64,000 nucleotides of DNA from Balaenoptera acutorostrata (taxonomy: Eukaryota > Chordata > Mammalia > Artiodactyla > Balaenopteridae). The first letter of the stretch is position 1, and every line of letters starts with the position of its first letter. The translations under genes and the position numbers were made by a program. This document shows, in pieces, positions 46,148 to 57,865 of this stretch. The DNA lies in assembly GCF_949987535.1 (NCBI RefSeq), contig NC_080077.1, positions 37,528,561 to 37,592,560 of the forward strand, in the 5' to 3' direction. The notes beneath the pieces were generated by a model. That model was not told the origin of the DNA. It worked only from the letters and a program-made list of their open reading frames with translations, and made no database searches.

Positions 46148-46150
46148 AAG

Positions 46151-46330
46151 GTTGCCAGATTTAACAAATAAAAATACAGGGCACTCAGTTAAATTTGAAC
46201 TTCAGATAAACAACAAAAAATGTTTTTAGTATGGATGAAGCACATATCCGTTGGATGGGACACTAAAAATGTATTCTCTGTTTATCTGAAATTCAAGTTT
46301 AACTGAGTGTCCTGTATTTTATCTGGCAAC
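46151..46330. mobile_element. Palindromic MITE (MER53-like)
   Basis: Ends gttgccagat (46151-46160) and atctggcaac (46321-46330) are exact reverse complements. Inside, 46171-46211 pairs with 46280-46320 over 41 positions with three mismatches. A 10-bp segment, ttaacaaata (46161-46170), is present on the left only. The middle is AT-rich. This is a non-autonomous DNA transposon; the family name is from memory of the consensus shape. Confidence 0.8.
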
Positions 46331-46714
46331 GCTGTCTTGGGTAAATTATTTTATTTAGATGGGCGCTTTTTCCTATGTTACCACTGTGGGTTTTTTTGTT
46401 GCTGTTGCTTGTTTCTTTTTTTGTTTTTGGACTCTTTTCTTCACTATTTGAACACACTTTTTAAAAGGCTCTCTGCCAATCCCCAGCTCATTATCAATGA
46501 CATCATTAGCATCACCATAGCTCTAAATTATGTTGAAACAGGATTAGAACTACTGACAAATTGTAAAGACAAGAGGCTCCCAAGGAAGTTAGGATCAAAT
46601 TATGATCAAGAAAGGAAAGGAAGGAAATGCCAAACTTAGCCTGTAGATAATGCCCAGCATAGTGAATGCTCTGTAAAGGCAGTCAGACACGAAATACCCC
46701 TGGGAGGCCCATGG
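46331..46714. other. Non-coding stretch, nothing recognised
   Basis: T-rich part at 46385-46430, then unique-looking sequence. Confidence 0.4.
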
Positions 46715-46800
46715 GCACTCAGCCTCGCATTTCACAGATGGAGAAACTTGAACACAAAGGGAGTTAGTGACTTCTTGAGGGGACAGGAAGCAGCTGTATA
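46715..46800 (-). repeat. Probable MIR fragment (minus)
   Basis: 'catttcacagatggagaaac' is the reversed MIR core. Only about 85 bp remain. Confidence 0.55.
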
Positions 46801-47480
46801 AAGGGATGGGGGAAGAGAAGAGAAAGAAAATATTCTGAAAGCCAGTCTTACCTGGCAGGATGTGGAGAAGGCAGACATCACTGAAATGTGGATATTTTAT
46901 TGAAATATTTTTCTTCTAGACAAGTGGGAAAGGTTGGTCACTACAATCCCACCCTTTATATGCACAAATCGCGGAACCAGCACAGTCTAAAATTTGGAAG
47001 GGACGTTAGAGAACATTCATCCCAATTCCTTCATTATATTGATGGAAGAATGGAGGCCAAGGGTTTGAGTGACTTTAACCAAATTGTATAACTTGTAGGA
47101 CTCCGCCTGGGTGTAGGCCTAAGGATGTCTACTTCTTAATGTTTTCATCCAGCTACTTTTTAATTAATAATTGATCCATAAACTATAAAAAGAAAGCCAG
47201 GGTGAGTTTTTTCAACCAAAGAAAGTGACTCCAATAAATTGGGGCATAAAAGGGTCTTAAAATATCTCTCTTTTCAGTAAGTTTAGGAGCTGCCATGTAA
47301 GAATAAAGTCTGATCCTCTTGTTAAAGGGTAAATTATAAAAGAGATATGACTTATGCAAGTATAAAAAAACCATGTCAAATATTTGATTTAACTAATTAA
47401 TTAATGAGGGAACCAGTAAGATGTTACAATTGATTTAAATGGTAGTTTGACATACAGAGAGAATATATTATCTACCTGAG
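46801..47480. other. Non-coding; one worn repeat-like block
   Basis: 46985-47100 ('atttggaagggacgttagag', 'gatggaagaatggaggccaa') resembles an ancient mammalian repeat whose family I cannot name. Confidence 0.35.
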
Positions 47481-47873
47481 TGCTAAGGACTGAATTGTGT
47501 CTGCCCCTCACAACTCCCACCCAAATTCATATGTTAAAGCCCTAACCCTTCATATGACTGTTTGGGGTTAGGGCCTTTACGGAGGCGATTAAGGTTAAAT
47601 GAAGATTTAAGAGTAAATCCTTGATCCAGTAGAACTGGTGTCCTTGTAAAAGAGCAAGAGATACCAGCGATCACTCTCTCCCTGCCATGTGAGGACACAA
47701 TAAGGCGGCAGCCACCTGCAAGCCAAGAAGAGAGCTGTCACCAGAACGTGACCATACTGGCATTCTGATCTCAGAGTTCTAGCCTCAAGACCTGTGAGAA
47801 AACAAGTTTCTGTTGTTTAAACTACCCTCTCTATACTATTTTGTTATGGCAGCCTGAGCTAACACACTGAGAA
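47481..47873 (+). mobile_element. MLT1-type LTR (plus), near full length
   Basis: Starts 'tgctaaggactgaattgtgt', then 'aaattcatatgttaaagccc', 'gggcctttacggaggcgatt', 'ccatgtgaggacacaataag', 'tttctgttgtttaaactacc', and ends 'atggcagcctgagctaac'. Solitary LTR; close relative of the copy at 62474. Confidence 0.88.
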
Positions 47874-49523
47874 ATCCATTTGCATTGCCTTGAACAGGAA
47901 TCATTTGCATAGCTATGGACAGAAACATTAGCAGTTTTGTACGGTTAACTTCTCTCTACAGAGTTGTAGGAGCCTAGTCAAAGAGAGACAAAGGCACACA
48001 ACCCTATAGAATTAGATAATCCCCATAAGCTACATCATTCCATGGAAAGGCTATCTAATAATCTCTTTTAGCCATTTAAACATCTTCTATAATTTCCCCT
48101 CACGATTTTTATGAAGATACATCTGTAGGAAAATATTTTACCCTTGCTACTTTGAGCCCGCCTGCACTTCACTGGAGGTCACTCCATTCCTTACAGCACA
48201 CTTTTTACGGGCTTCTATGGACAGAGAGCTCTACCTACTTCTCTTTCCTCCATTTTCAACTTTTTACTCTCCTCACTCTCCATCCTTTTCTGTGATTGAA
48301 AGTGTTAATTACATTTATCTGCAGTTAATTTGTATAAAATAAATATAAAACCTCTTTCCATTGGAAGATTAAAACACTTCCAAAATCAATAACCAGTTTA
48401 TTTAGGAGAAAGAAGAGGAAGACTCTTTCCTAAATGTGTCATACTTCTCAGAATTAAGAGGCATCTCAATAGATAATTTTGTTCTTCATATTTAAGTACC
48501 TAGAAGATAAAGTTTTATTTAAACGATTCAAAAATGATTGAGTCAGCCTGTTTCTAGATGATTCATTATAAAAATTTTATAACTACTGATAGAAATATAA
48601 ATATTCTTATTGTAATGGTACTCATCCTTAGAGAATCACAGATTTAAATTTTTGAAGAAATTTAGAGATTGAAGAATATTTTCTCACCAATTTTTCATTC
48701 CTTTTGTATTACTCTTCAGAAAAATTAAGACTGCTTAAATATTTTTGATTATCTCAACACAAGAGGAATTCCTTTCTCTTGTTAAATAGCTCCAAAAATA
48801 ATCATAACTCCCCCTAAGCCTTAAAACATTAAAAATATACTACTAATGCAAAATAATTTTAAGAACTTAGAGAAAGCTACTATTTCTCTGGTATGATAGC
48901 TACCAATTACATATATTAATCCATCTGTTACAATGAAGCTCTTCCAAGATTATTTTCCATCTTCTGAATTCATATCATCTAATGATGAGAAGTCTAGATT
49001 TTGGAATATATATATAGGTTACTAAGAAAGCTTTCAATTCTGCTTAATTTAATCTTCATGTGACTTTGGCTTCTCTATAAAATTCCACTTATTTTCTAGA
49101 CTTTTATGGGGATTTATAATGACAATATTATAAATATTTTATATGAAAATGATTATAATTATTCTATTTAGGAAACCTGTAACTGTACTTACGGAAATTA
49201 AAAAACGCATCCTCTAAAGTTAACCAATGAGTTCTTTGTAAAGTGTATCTTTACAAACTCATTGATTTTAATGTATTTTTGTATATCCATCCACTGCTGT
49301 TCTTCTTTTTCTTTTATGTTCAAAATTTTCCATATTTGGCCAGTAGTATTTTCTTCAAGTTGGCTCCTGAGTCCCTTTGTTACAATTCCAATAGTCTTAG
49401 AAAGCTTTTACGTTTTTTGATATGGCATATTCCATCTTGTTCATCCTGGCCTAGGCCTGGAATCAGCCATTTCTTTCAAGCCCTGGTTTCTTCTTTAGGA
49501 GGAAAATAGTAGTATTATTATTG
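47874..49523. other. About 1.6 kb AT-rich, no recognised repeat
   Basis: No exon or repeat recognised. Composition is strongly AT-rich between 48300 and 49250. Confidence 0.4.
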
Positions 49524-49714
49524 TTTTTTTTTTTGGTTGCGCCTGGTCTTAGTTGCAGCAGGCTCCTAAGCTGTGGCATGCAAACTCTTAGTTGTGGCAT
49601 GCAAACTCTTAGTTGTGTCATGCATTTGGGATCTAGTTCCCTGACCCAGGATTGAACCCGCGGCCCATGCATCGGAAGGTGGATTCTTAACCACTGCACC
49701 ACCAGCGAAGTCCC
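49524..49714 (-). mobile_element. Short CHR-1-type SINE (minus) with internal tandem duplication
   Basis: Reversed tail, short body, reversed head ending 'ccaccagcgaagtccc'. The body holds two exact tandem copies of the 21-bp unit beginning gtggcatgcaaactc (about 49573-49614), followed by a partial third. This form is about 100 bp shorter than the CHR-1 copies at 14 kb and 39 kb. Confidence 0.88.
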
Positions 49715-50463
49715 AAAACTAGTATTTAAACTGCATAGTCCGTATGCCAACATTAACAATATTACAGAATCAATCCATTATTCTAATAACTGGCAGAATG
49801 GAAAAGAATCAAACATCTATATTGCTTTTCAAGAACAAATTGTACCTCAGGATAACCAAATAAGTGAACATTCTTCTTTATGAGAAGATTTCCAATTAAT
49901 AAATGCAGAAAGAATGGTAGAATTGGAATGTTACCATTTTCAAGACCCTAATGAGATAATGGATTTAGACAGTTATTAAGTAGACGTTGTTGAACAATTT
50001 ATAATGGATTGGGCTGACAATAGCAATCATTGATCAATTGAACAATTACAATGATAAAACAAAAAAAGGGATAACCATAAAATATGTACCTTCTGATAGG
50101 ATGTAACAGGAAGTACAGAACATCACTTATATAATGTCTCTCTCCCCTCCCCCACCAAAAAAAAAAAAAAAACTGGAACCAAATCAAGCCTCTAGATCTA
50201 ACTACCAGTTTGCTAATATGCTGGAGACAGTGGACTATGTTAAATGACACAACAAGGGCACAATTCTACATCCTGTTTTCCTAATAATTTCCTAAATTTT
50301 AAAGAACTAAAAAAAGGGGGAGAAGGAACTTATAGACTAAGAGAAACTTATAAAGCATATCAACCAAATGAGTGTGCAGACCTTGCTCGATCCTGATTTG
50401 AACAAAACAACTATACAATATGTTACAAAACAATCAGGGAAGTCTGAATATTTTTGATAATAT
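49715..50463. other. Non-coding stretch, nothing recognised
   Basis: Contains an A run at 50157-50172 without a recognised body. Confidence 0.4.
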
Positions 50464-50575
50464 TAGGGAGAGGATATGAGGATATATGTATACATATAGC
50501 TGATTCACTTTGTTATACAGCAGAAACTAATACAACATTGCAGAGCAATTATACTCCAATAAAAACGTTAAATTG
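50464..50575 (+). mobile_element. Strongly 5'-truncated L1 (plus)
   Basis: About 110 bp of L1 3' UTR, 'gtatacatatagctgattca' to 'gcaattatactccaataaaa'. It is the same 3'-UTR type as the 4.8-kb L1 at 33.7 kb. Confidence 0.88.
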
Positions 50576-50599
50576 AAAAAGAAGTTATTAATTCGATCA

Positions 50600-51075
50600 T
50601 GGTATTTGGTTATATTTTTAAAATGAAAGAGTAGATATGAAGCAAGTTTAAACGTGCTGATAATCGTTGATGGTGGAGGATGGGTTTCTGGGGTGTCGCT
50701 CTCTACATTTTGTAATCCCCCTATTTTTGTATGCTTGAAATTTTTCACTATGAAATACTGAGAAAATTTTAAATCCATGTATCCTTTAAGAATTGTATTT
50801 CTAAGAATTTTGTCTTGGAGATATATTTGCATTTGTGCTGAACAACATGCATACGTGAATATGCATTGCAGTAGTGCTACAATATCAAAAGATTAGAAAG
50901 TATCTAAATGTCCATCACTGAGGTACTGCTTATATAAATTAAGGTATATCCATACACTGGAGTACCATGCAGTCTTTAAAAAAGAATGAGGTAGCATTAG
51001 ATATAAAATTAGGAATGATCTCCAAGACATAATGTTAGGTGAAAAAAATAAGCGGAAAAACAATTTATATATCTA
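50600..51075 (+). mobile_element. Old L1M 3' region (plus)
   Basis: 'tgtatgcttgaaatttttca' and 'ctaaatgtccatcactgagg', 'gaatgatctccaagacataa', 'gttaggtgaaaaaaataagc' are typical of L1MC/L1ME 3' parts. The order suggests two overlapping or rearranged fragments. Confidence 0.65.
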
Positions 51076-52493
51076 TATATTATTGACTCTGGACATAAAT
51101 CAGGGAGCACATATTCTCAAGTACCATTGGAAGATATTTTGTCATCATGAGGAAAGCTGGTGTGAGAACTAAGCTGATACAAGGGCAGAGCTGAGTGGAT
51201 GTCAAAGGCATGGAGCTATTTCATTTTTTAAGTCAACTTGGTTTTCCATGCTTGCAGTCTAAACTAGCCTAATGAATGCATCAGGGCTAGTCCTGCATCA
51301 CCAGGAGAAGATCACAGGAAAGGATTGGGGTTGGGATGTGGGAAAGACACAAATCACCTCTTCCAAAAAGTGACAAGTCAAGGAGAGATATTAAAATTTT
51401 TCATTGATAGCAAAGCACACTTTAGAGCAGTTTAAAAAAACTCCTTTAAAAGGTTACTAGTATAACCCCTGAAACACATCTAGTACATTCAGATGGGATA
51501 TCCAAGATTTCTGTCTAATTTTCTGCCCTAAGATCTTCCTATCCACTCAAATGTCCAGAAGTGCATTCTGGTATCTATAACACATAGTGTGCAGGGCAGG
51601 ACTGTAAAGGTTTTTTTTGAAACCTAAAATAGCAAAAGTTTCCTTGTCTGATTTTTGCTCTAAACACTAACCCAACCTGAGTGTGTGTGCATGATTTATA
51701 AACCACAAAGAATTCTGGGCCAAGTTTCAGGTGAAACTTCTTTTTTCCCCCTGGTTTCAAGTTAGGCAAAAATCAATGTTTCGAGCCCATTAAAAGTGAA
51801 AGTTATTGAGGTCAACTGACAGGAATTCAGATATAAGATTTTCCAACTCCGGTCTAAGCAGCAACCTGCATAGAAAAAAGTTCTTTTATTCAGATCATTC
51901 CAACTGGTAGGCATGATTCTCCACAGACAAAAGGGCTTTGCTTAGTCATTGTTTGTAAACTAAACTTTAACAAATTCGATCAGGTAACTCATCCAAAGCT
52001 AAGAAAGTTTAAGTCAAAAGGATCCCAGGATTAAATTATCAAAGCAAGCCTTTAGGGTGCTTATTTTAGGTGGTTTAAATGTAATCATTATTTACGGAGT
52101 TTGTAGACCTCCGATTTGGTCTACTAAGGCATAAAAATGGCTCAAGTCTCTTATTTGGCTTATTAGGTTCCAACATCTTCTCAAGGGTAATAAAGGAATC
52201 TCAAATAACATTCTTTCCAAAAGTTCATCCAGGCCTTTAAAGTCTCTGAATTGAAATTACTCTTTTATTAACCAGATTCATAGTCCTAAGAAGAGACGTT
52301 CCCATGCTGATCTGCAGAAGAGAGAGGTAAACACATTTATCTCTGATTGTAAAAGGCAGGGAGTAGAAGTTATAAAAGAGGAGACTACGTCACAGATGAA
52401 GGGCTCAGATTCCCAGCCCAGGAGAGAGTTGTCTTTTCCCTGCTCCAAAAGACTGAGTGGCTCTGAGAAACAGGTTCCTGCCCAGGTCAACTA
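51076..52493. other. Non-coding stretch, nothing recognised
   Basis: I assign no family. The part from 51770 to 52270 has the uneven look of a worn LTR element, but I cannot support that. Confidence 0.35.
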
Positions 52494-52495
52494 AC

Positions 52496-52537
<42 letters not shown>

Positions 52538-52545
52538 ATATATAT

Positions 52546-52580
<35 letters not shown>

Positions 52581-52603
52581 TATATATATAAATATATATA
52601 TAT

Positions 52604-52650
<47 letters not shown>

Positions 52651-52664
52651 TATATATATAAATA
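52494..52664. repeat. TA/TG microsatellite with internal order, 170 bp
   Basis: (TA)n, (TG)n, then (TA)n broken by four 'atagg' interruptions whose GG lie at 52547, 52579, 52605 and 52649. The segment aggtatatatataaata occurs twice, 70 bp apart, which points to block duplication. Minus-strand frames here are pure Ile/Tyr artefacts. Confidence 0.95.
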
Positions 52665-52869
52665 GGACCGCAAGCCCCACAATAAGCTTAGACAGGCAAG
52701 AGACAGGAAGAAGACCAGTAAGACAGGAGCAGGGCTACCAAAAAGGAGAGTGGAAAAAGAAAGATCAGGTCAGAGAGAAGGACTACCTAGAGCCTTGGAA
52801 CCAAGGTCAAGTGTTCATATTCTTTTCTAATTAGAATGGAGAGCCACTGGAGCATTTTTAACAAGCCAC

Positions 52870-52970
52870 AGTCTCTCCTTGTAAAGTGGTAAGTGTAACT
52901 ACTTCAAAGAAGTGAATCATAGAGTGCCTGTTTCTTAGTAAGGGTTCAGGAAATGGTACTGTTGCTATTT
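52870..52970 (+). repeat. MIR 3' fragment (plus)
   Basis: 'atagagtgcctgtttcttag' and 'taagggttcaggaaatggta' fit the MIR 3' end. Confidence 0.55.
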
Positions 52971-54199
52971 TTTTCTGGATGAGAAAAGCACTGCCCACCT
53001 CATCGTTCTTTGCTCATCAGCACCATATTCCGAGAGCATCTTACTTGTCCTGTATCTCATTATGTCACAGTCAACTAACAAGTCCGAGAAAGCTACTTCT
53101 GCAGCGTTGTGTGGTACGGGAAGCTCCTGGAGGATGGGTGTGCAGTAAAGGTGGCTTCTCAGAGGTCTTACAACATCCCTGTTCTCTCAGAGTGGAGGGC
53201 ACCACAGGATCACTAGTTTTTAATTGAAAAAAAAAACCTGCGGGTTTAATAGTAACTCCAAACTTGAAAATGTGACTTGAGTAAGCATCTTCAGTAGGGT
53301 GACAGCTCATACGCTCCCCCAGACCCCCAGGAGATTTCCTTAACCCCACTTGTGGGTCAAGCAACAGCAACGTGTTTTTCCTAATCTTCCAGCCTGAACC
53401 AAATTAATAATGTCGTAGTTCATCTTCTGTGAAAATACATGAATGTTTCTAATACTATCTCACATTGTTATTTTAAATAAGGATTAAATGACTGTTCCAG
53501 AAGAATCATTTGTGGTTCAAGTAGTCTACCCTTGGCCAACAAATACTTTTTGAGGGTTATCACCAGCCAGGCATTAAAGTTATTTAGTACAGTGGTTTTA
53601 CACTTTTTTTTAAGGCAGAGACAACTTTCTTCAAGCAAAATCTATCAAATCAATCCAACCTGTGAAACAGACCAACATGAAGCACCTTTTGTGAAAGCAG
53701 GGATGGGGTCTCAGGCGTGAGATGGGACTCTCAGATCAGCCATTGCTTTCCAAGGGGATCCCTGAAGGGTTTGGAGGAATTTGAGCACATTTGAAAACTA
53801 GTGCCTGGGTGAAATTCAGATACTGACAGAAAATAGATTTTTTAAAAAATCACTTGGGAATGGTGGCCCAAATGTTAATCCCTCGTTCTTTTCTCTGTAT
53901 AAGATTTTGTGTGTGTGGGGGGGGTATGAATTATATATCAAATCCTTTATAGTTTTAACACTTAATGTGCCTTTTTAGTCAAAGTTCCTACAGTCTACTG
54001 TTCACATAGCTATCCTGAACCTTCTAGGTCCAAGAAGCCCCATCCCCTTTCAATCACTCATCACTGCTGCATCCCACCAATAGCATCTAGGAAAAAAAAT
54101 CCCACCAGGTGCAAGACTCCTTCACAAATGTGCATGAGAGAGTCAACTGACTCCTAATGTACCCCCAGTGAGGTTGGACTGATTTAAGTATGTTAAAAG
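52971..54199. other. Non-coding; short L2 piece and G run inside
   Basis: 53533-53580 ('caacaaatactttttgaggg') is a probable reversed L2 end. A TG/G run sits at 53910-53927. Nothing else recognised. Confidence 0.4.
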
Positions 54200-54535
54200 A
54201 TAAACCGAGGCCTGTTAAAAATTTTAAGAGCTTATTTGAGCAAAAATCGATTCAAATCAGGCAGCACCAAACCAGAAGTGTTTAGTAGCTCTGACAAGAG
54301 CTGGGGAAAGTCTTTTACAGAGAAGAGGTGGAAGCAAAGAAAGGAGATTATTTGATTGGCTGTAGCTTAAGTGCTTACCTTATTTGAAAAAAGCTAGTTG
54401 GCTGTGTGTGATTGGTTGTCCATTAGGTTCCAATTTTTTCATCTTGAGGCATTTACAGGCTTAGGTTTTGTTTGCTTACAAAGGCTGCGAAGGCATTAGA
54501 ACCTCCTCAGTCTAACGGGCTCCTTGCTTACTTAA
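54200..54535 (-). mobile_element. Possible ERVL-type LTR (weak)
   Basis: 'ttttaagagcttatttgagc' and 'cgattcaaatcaggcagcac' resemble a reversed ERVL/MLT2-type LTR. Boundaries and family are uncertain. Confidence 0.35.
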
Positions 54536-54591
54536 TTTAATAAGCAGGAACATGGAGCGGGGGCGGGGGGGGGCGAGTGCTGTGATTTTAA

Positions 54592-54745
54592 GTTCTTGCT
54601 CTCCCACTTACCAATAGTCGGACCTGAGGCAGGTATTTTAATTTCTCCAAGTTAGCTGTCGTTTCCTAGTACACAAAAGAAGGATAATAAATAATACCTT
54701 TCTTACCCAAGAATGGTATGCAGTCAGTACTCAATAAGTGCAGGT
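54592..54745 (+). repeat. MIR SINE (plus)
   Basis: 'gttcttgctctcccacttac', 'tttctccaagttagctgtcg', 'agaaggataataaataatac', 'gtcagtactcaataagtgca'. A G-rich run (54559-54573) lies just before it. Confidence 0.75.
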
Positions 54746-55054
54746 TTCCCCTTTTCACTCTTTCCTTTTCTGTTGTGTGGCACAGTGGTTCCCTCCTGCG
54801 AGCCTGCAGGGATGAGGGAGAGCTGGGGAAGGGCTGTGCCACGATTTGTAAACTATACCCCCTGTTTTCCCATGTATGCAGCTGCTGTTGAGCGAAGAAA
54901 ATACAAATTCACTTAAAGTGTTTATCAAATTCAAGGTAGCCTTTTTTTAAATTTTATTTTAAAAAAAACATGCATCTCCACTCTTGTAAAAGGCCACAAA
55001 ATAGGTTGATATTAAGAGGTCCTTTGACTTCTAAGGAGTGGAAACAGCTTTCGG

Positions 55055-55504
55055 GTGGAGCAAAAGGGCAGCCTCAGAGCTCTGGGCCTCGCATTAAATC
55101 CTGCTGGCTTCGTTTCCTCTGGTAGCACCCCCTCCGCATCTCTCATTACTGGTTATCAGTGGGTAGGTAAGGACGATAGCTTTGCTTTTCTTCACGTCGC
55201 CTGTCGTGTTTCCTGGCTTCCTGCCCCTCCTCCTCCCTGTCTAAGCCCCTCGAGAGCACATCTTAGGAGCGCGGCCGCAAGCAGGCCACTGAGTCACAGG
55301 CTCCGTGGTGGCGTGGGCCCTGCTCCCGACCCGGAGACAGCCCCATGGCTGTGTCTGATTGCTAATGAGCCTTCTGGAAGCTGCGCCTTCTCATCTGCAC
55401 CGTTTGTTTTTACAGGGCACCGGTATAGACTTGACACGTGTCTTCCTTGCCTCCGAGGCCTCCGAAGGTTTTCCTCTTTTCTTTTGAGACTGTGTGGGAG
55501 CTAA
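55055..55504. other. GC-rich patch with NotI site
   Basis: Second GC-rich part of the window, with CpG clustered at 55250-55340 and the 8-bp NotI sequence gcggccgc at 55271-55278. A plus-strand frame of 149 codons covers it but shows no domain and is rich in Ser, Pro and Leu, as expected of chance frames in GC-rich DNA. Could be a short CpG island or conserved element. Confidence 0.4.
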
Positions 55505-55809
55505 ATTTAAACTTGATTAACAACATTTTAGCCCAAGGAGGGTCAGCATACTATTTTCATGTTAAATGCTGTTCTTTCGGGGGATTCTGTTTTAAGACAC
55601 AGTAGGCCCACACGATGGGAGCCCTTCTGATTTTGTTGCTATGGTGTGAAAGACAAAAATAGCATAAAGCCTTGTGTCCTTTGATTCCCATCAGAGATGG
55701 AGGGGGAACTGATACCCTTTTGTGAGAATATAGTCTACTCTTGACAGAGATATTTGACAAACCTCACAAATACTTTTAGTAATGACATTTTGACACTTTA
55801 CTTCTGAAT

Positions 55810-56010
55810 AACTTCTTCCACTCAACATTTGGGGTCCAGCTTGATGTCATTTACTCAGGTAAACTCCCTGACTCCCCAGATATGTCAAGTCCACTCTTAG
55901 GGATCTCTTTCCACACCCAGGAAGCATGGTCTAAGGCCTGATTAAATCATTATTCATCATCTGCCTTCTTCCGTAGCCTGTAAGCTCCACAGATGGGGCA
56001 CGGCTTCTCT
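55810..56010 (+). repeat. L2 LINE fragment (plus)
   Basis: 'gtcatttactcaggtaaact', 'agcctgtaagctccacagat', 'ggggcacggcttctctgg' follow the L2 3' UTR. Confidence 0.65.
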
Positions 56011-56114
56011 GGCTCGCTACCAAAGGGAATGAATATATAAACGGACACTGGCCAGATCACATAAGACAGTAGAACTCTGACCCTCAACCTCTGCAGCAAC
56101 CAGTTCCGGAAGTC

Positions 56115-56450
56115 AAACTGCAACTTCTTTTTTTTTTTTTTAACTTTTGGGTTTTATTTATTTATTTATTTATGGCTGTGTTGGGTCTTCATTTCTGTGC
56201 GAGGGCTTTCTCTAGTTGTGGCAAGCGGGGGCCACTCTTCATCGTGGTGCGCGGGCCTCTTACTATCGCGGCCTCTCTTGTTGCGGAGCACAGGCTCCAG
56301 ACGTGCAGGCTCAGTAATTGTGGCTCAAGGGCCTAGTTGCTCCGCGGCATGTGGGATCTTCCTATACCAGGGCTGGAACCCGTGTCCCCTGCATTGGCAG
56401 GCAGATTCTCAATCACTGCGCCACCAGAGAAGCCCAAACTGCAACTTCTT
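56115..56450 (-). mobile_element. CHR-2-type SINE with exact 15-bp duplication
   Basis: Insert 56130-56435 on the minus strand. The duplication aaactgcaacttctt is exact (56115-56129 and 56436-56450). The tail region holds (ttta)n. The B box carries a change (reads ggttccagc in SINE sense), so pol III activity is doubtful. Confidence 0.96.
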
Positions 56451-57329
56451 GATCCAGAATGATCAGGAGAATCATCAGGGCTTGGTTGATGCCTGCCAGC
56501 TTCTCCAGTTTTGTCCCCATACCCAAATCAGGACCAAACAGAGAAAGCAAAATATACTCCACAAACTTATCACATAGGATGCTCCACCCCCAGTCAGCCC
56601 CGCTCCAGCTTCCCCCAGGCCTAAAGCCTTCCTTTTTTTTCACTATATTGCTTTACCACTCCCCTGCCTGCCTTGGAGTCAACTAGACTTAAGTGATGGT
56701 GGCTGATTCCCTTGCAATAGCAAACCCCAAACAAATGTCCTTTGTTCTCATTTGGATGGTCTTCATTTATTCCCACACTATAACCTTGTACTCAGGATAG
56801 TGTCTAGCACATAGCAGGCACTCAAAAGTAATTTAATGAGTGAAAGAGTACTCATTAATCCATTACTGGATTATAGTTCAATCTTCCTGAACAGAAAATT
56901 GAGGAGCCAAGAGTACCTGGGGCTTCACCTTAGGTCTTTATGTATCTGACTTAGGTCTTTAAGTATCTAAGGCTTTGGGGACGTCACTCGCTGAATCTAG
57001 GTATCATTTTTCTCAAGCTGTAAACTAGCAAGTTTTGACATGATGCCCATGTTTCAAAGATCTCTCATAAAGCCTCTCTCTACAGCTGGGAGCTCAGGAC
57101 ATCCACCTAAACTTCTCCACATTGTGCTTAAATAGAAAACGTACTGAGTGCTTTCTCTGATAACACACCCTAGCTGACTCATGGAAAGAAAGAATAGCTT
57201 TTAAGAAAATGAGTTTTTTCCACCTGAATTAGGACTCGGTGAGCCATGATGTGTGCAGGGAAAGAGCAAGATCGTTTTTGTTATTTATTTCGTTATCTGC
57301 TAAAGATCCTGGGGAAAGCATCATGCTTT
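56451..57329. other. Non-coding; L2 end at 56760-56850
   Basis: The L2 3' terminal blocks 'gtctagcacatagcaggcac' and 'taatttaatgagtgaaagag' lie at 56800-56850. Nothing else recognised. Confidence 0.55.
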
Positions 57330-57660
57330 CATGTTGGAAGGCCATACTGTTAAGCTCTGTGCACCTCTGCTTTCCTTCAACTTATTTCACTTGGCTAGGA
57401 TGTTCCCTCCTCCGCTCCAGCAATGCAAACTCTTCCAACTTCAAGGCCTACCTCACATTCCATATTCTACATGAACTCTTCCCCAATTTGTCTTGTTCCT
57501 GATAATCCTCTTTCTCAATTCTTATAAGACATCATTGGAAGTTCACATACAATCTTTTCAACTAGAATATAAATTGCTTGAAGAAAGGGATTATATCTTC
57601 TGATACTTCTACATTTGGCCTAATACCTTTAAAAAGTATATAAGAAAAGTATCACTGGAT
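57330..57660 (+). repeat. L2 LINE 3' segment (plus)
   Basis: 'ctaggatgttccctcctccg', 'caaggcctacctcacattcc', 'cttgaagaaagggattatat' follow the L2 3' region. Confidence 0.75.
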
Positions 57661-57664
57661 GAGC

Positions 57665-57865
57665 CGGTATTACATGCCAGCAGTTTTCATTTCTGTTATG
57701 TCATTGGGTTTCTGCCACAATCTCAGGTAATGGTTATAGATTCCATATTACAAAAGGACAGACTGACTTTCAGAGAGGGTAGGTGAGTTCTCCAAGGTCA
57801 CCTGGGTAGCTGTGTTGGGTCTCAAAGCTAGATGTCCTGACCCCTGGTCCAGCACTACACTGTTT
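57665..57865 (-). repeat. MIR SINE (minus)
   Basis: 'gtattacatgccagcagttt', 'ccaaggtcacctgggtagct', 'tgacccctggtccagcacta' are reversed MIR blocks. Confidence 0.75.

Noticed and set aside
52405..52682. Minus-strand frames rich in Ile and Tyr
   Set aside because: Translation of a TA/TG microsatellite.
55055..55504. Plus-strand frame of 149 codons
   Set aside because: Ser/Pro/Leu-rich chance translation of CpG-containing DNA; no signal peptide, domain or flanking splice sites that I trust.
56197..56577. Plus-strand frame of 126 codons
   Set aside because: Antisense of the CHR-2 SINE at 56130-56435 plus flank; no independent coding signal.
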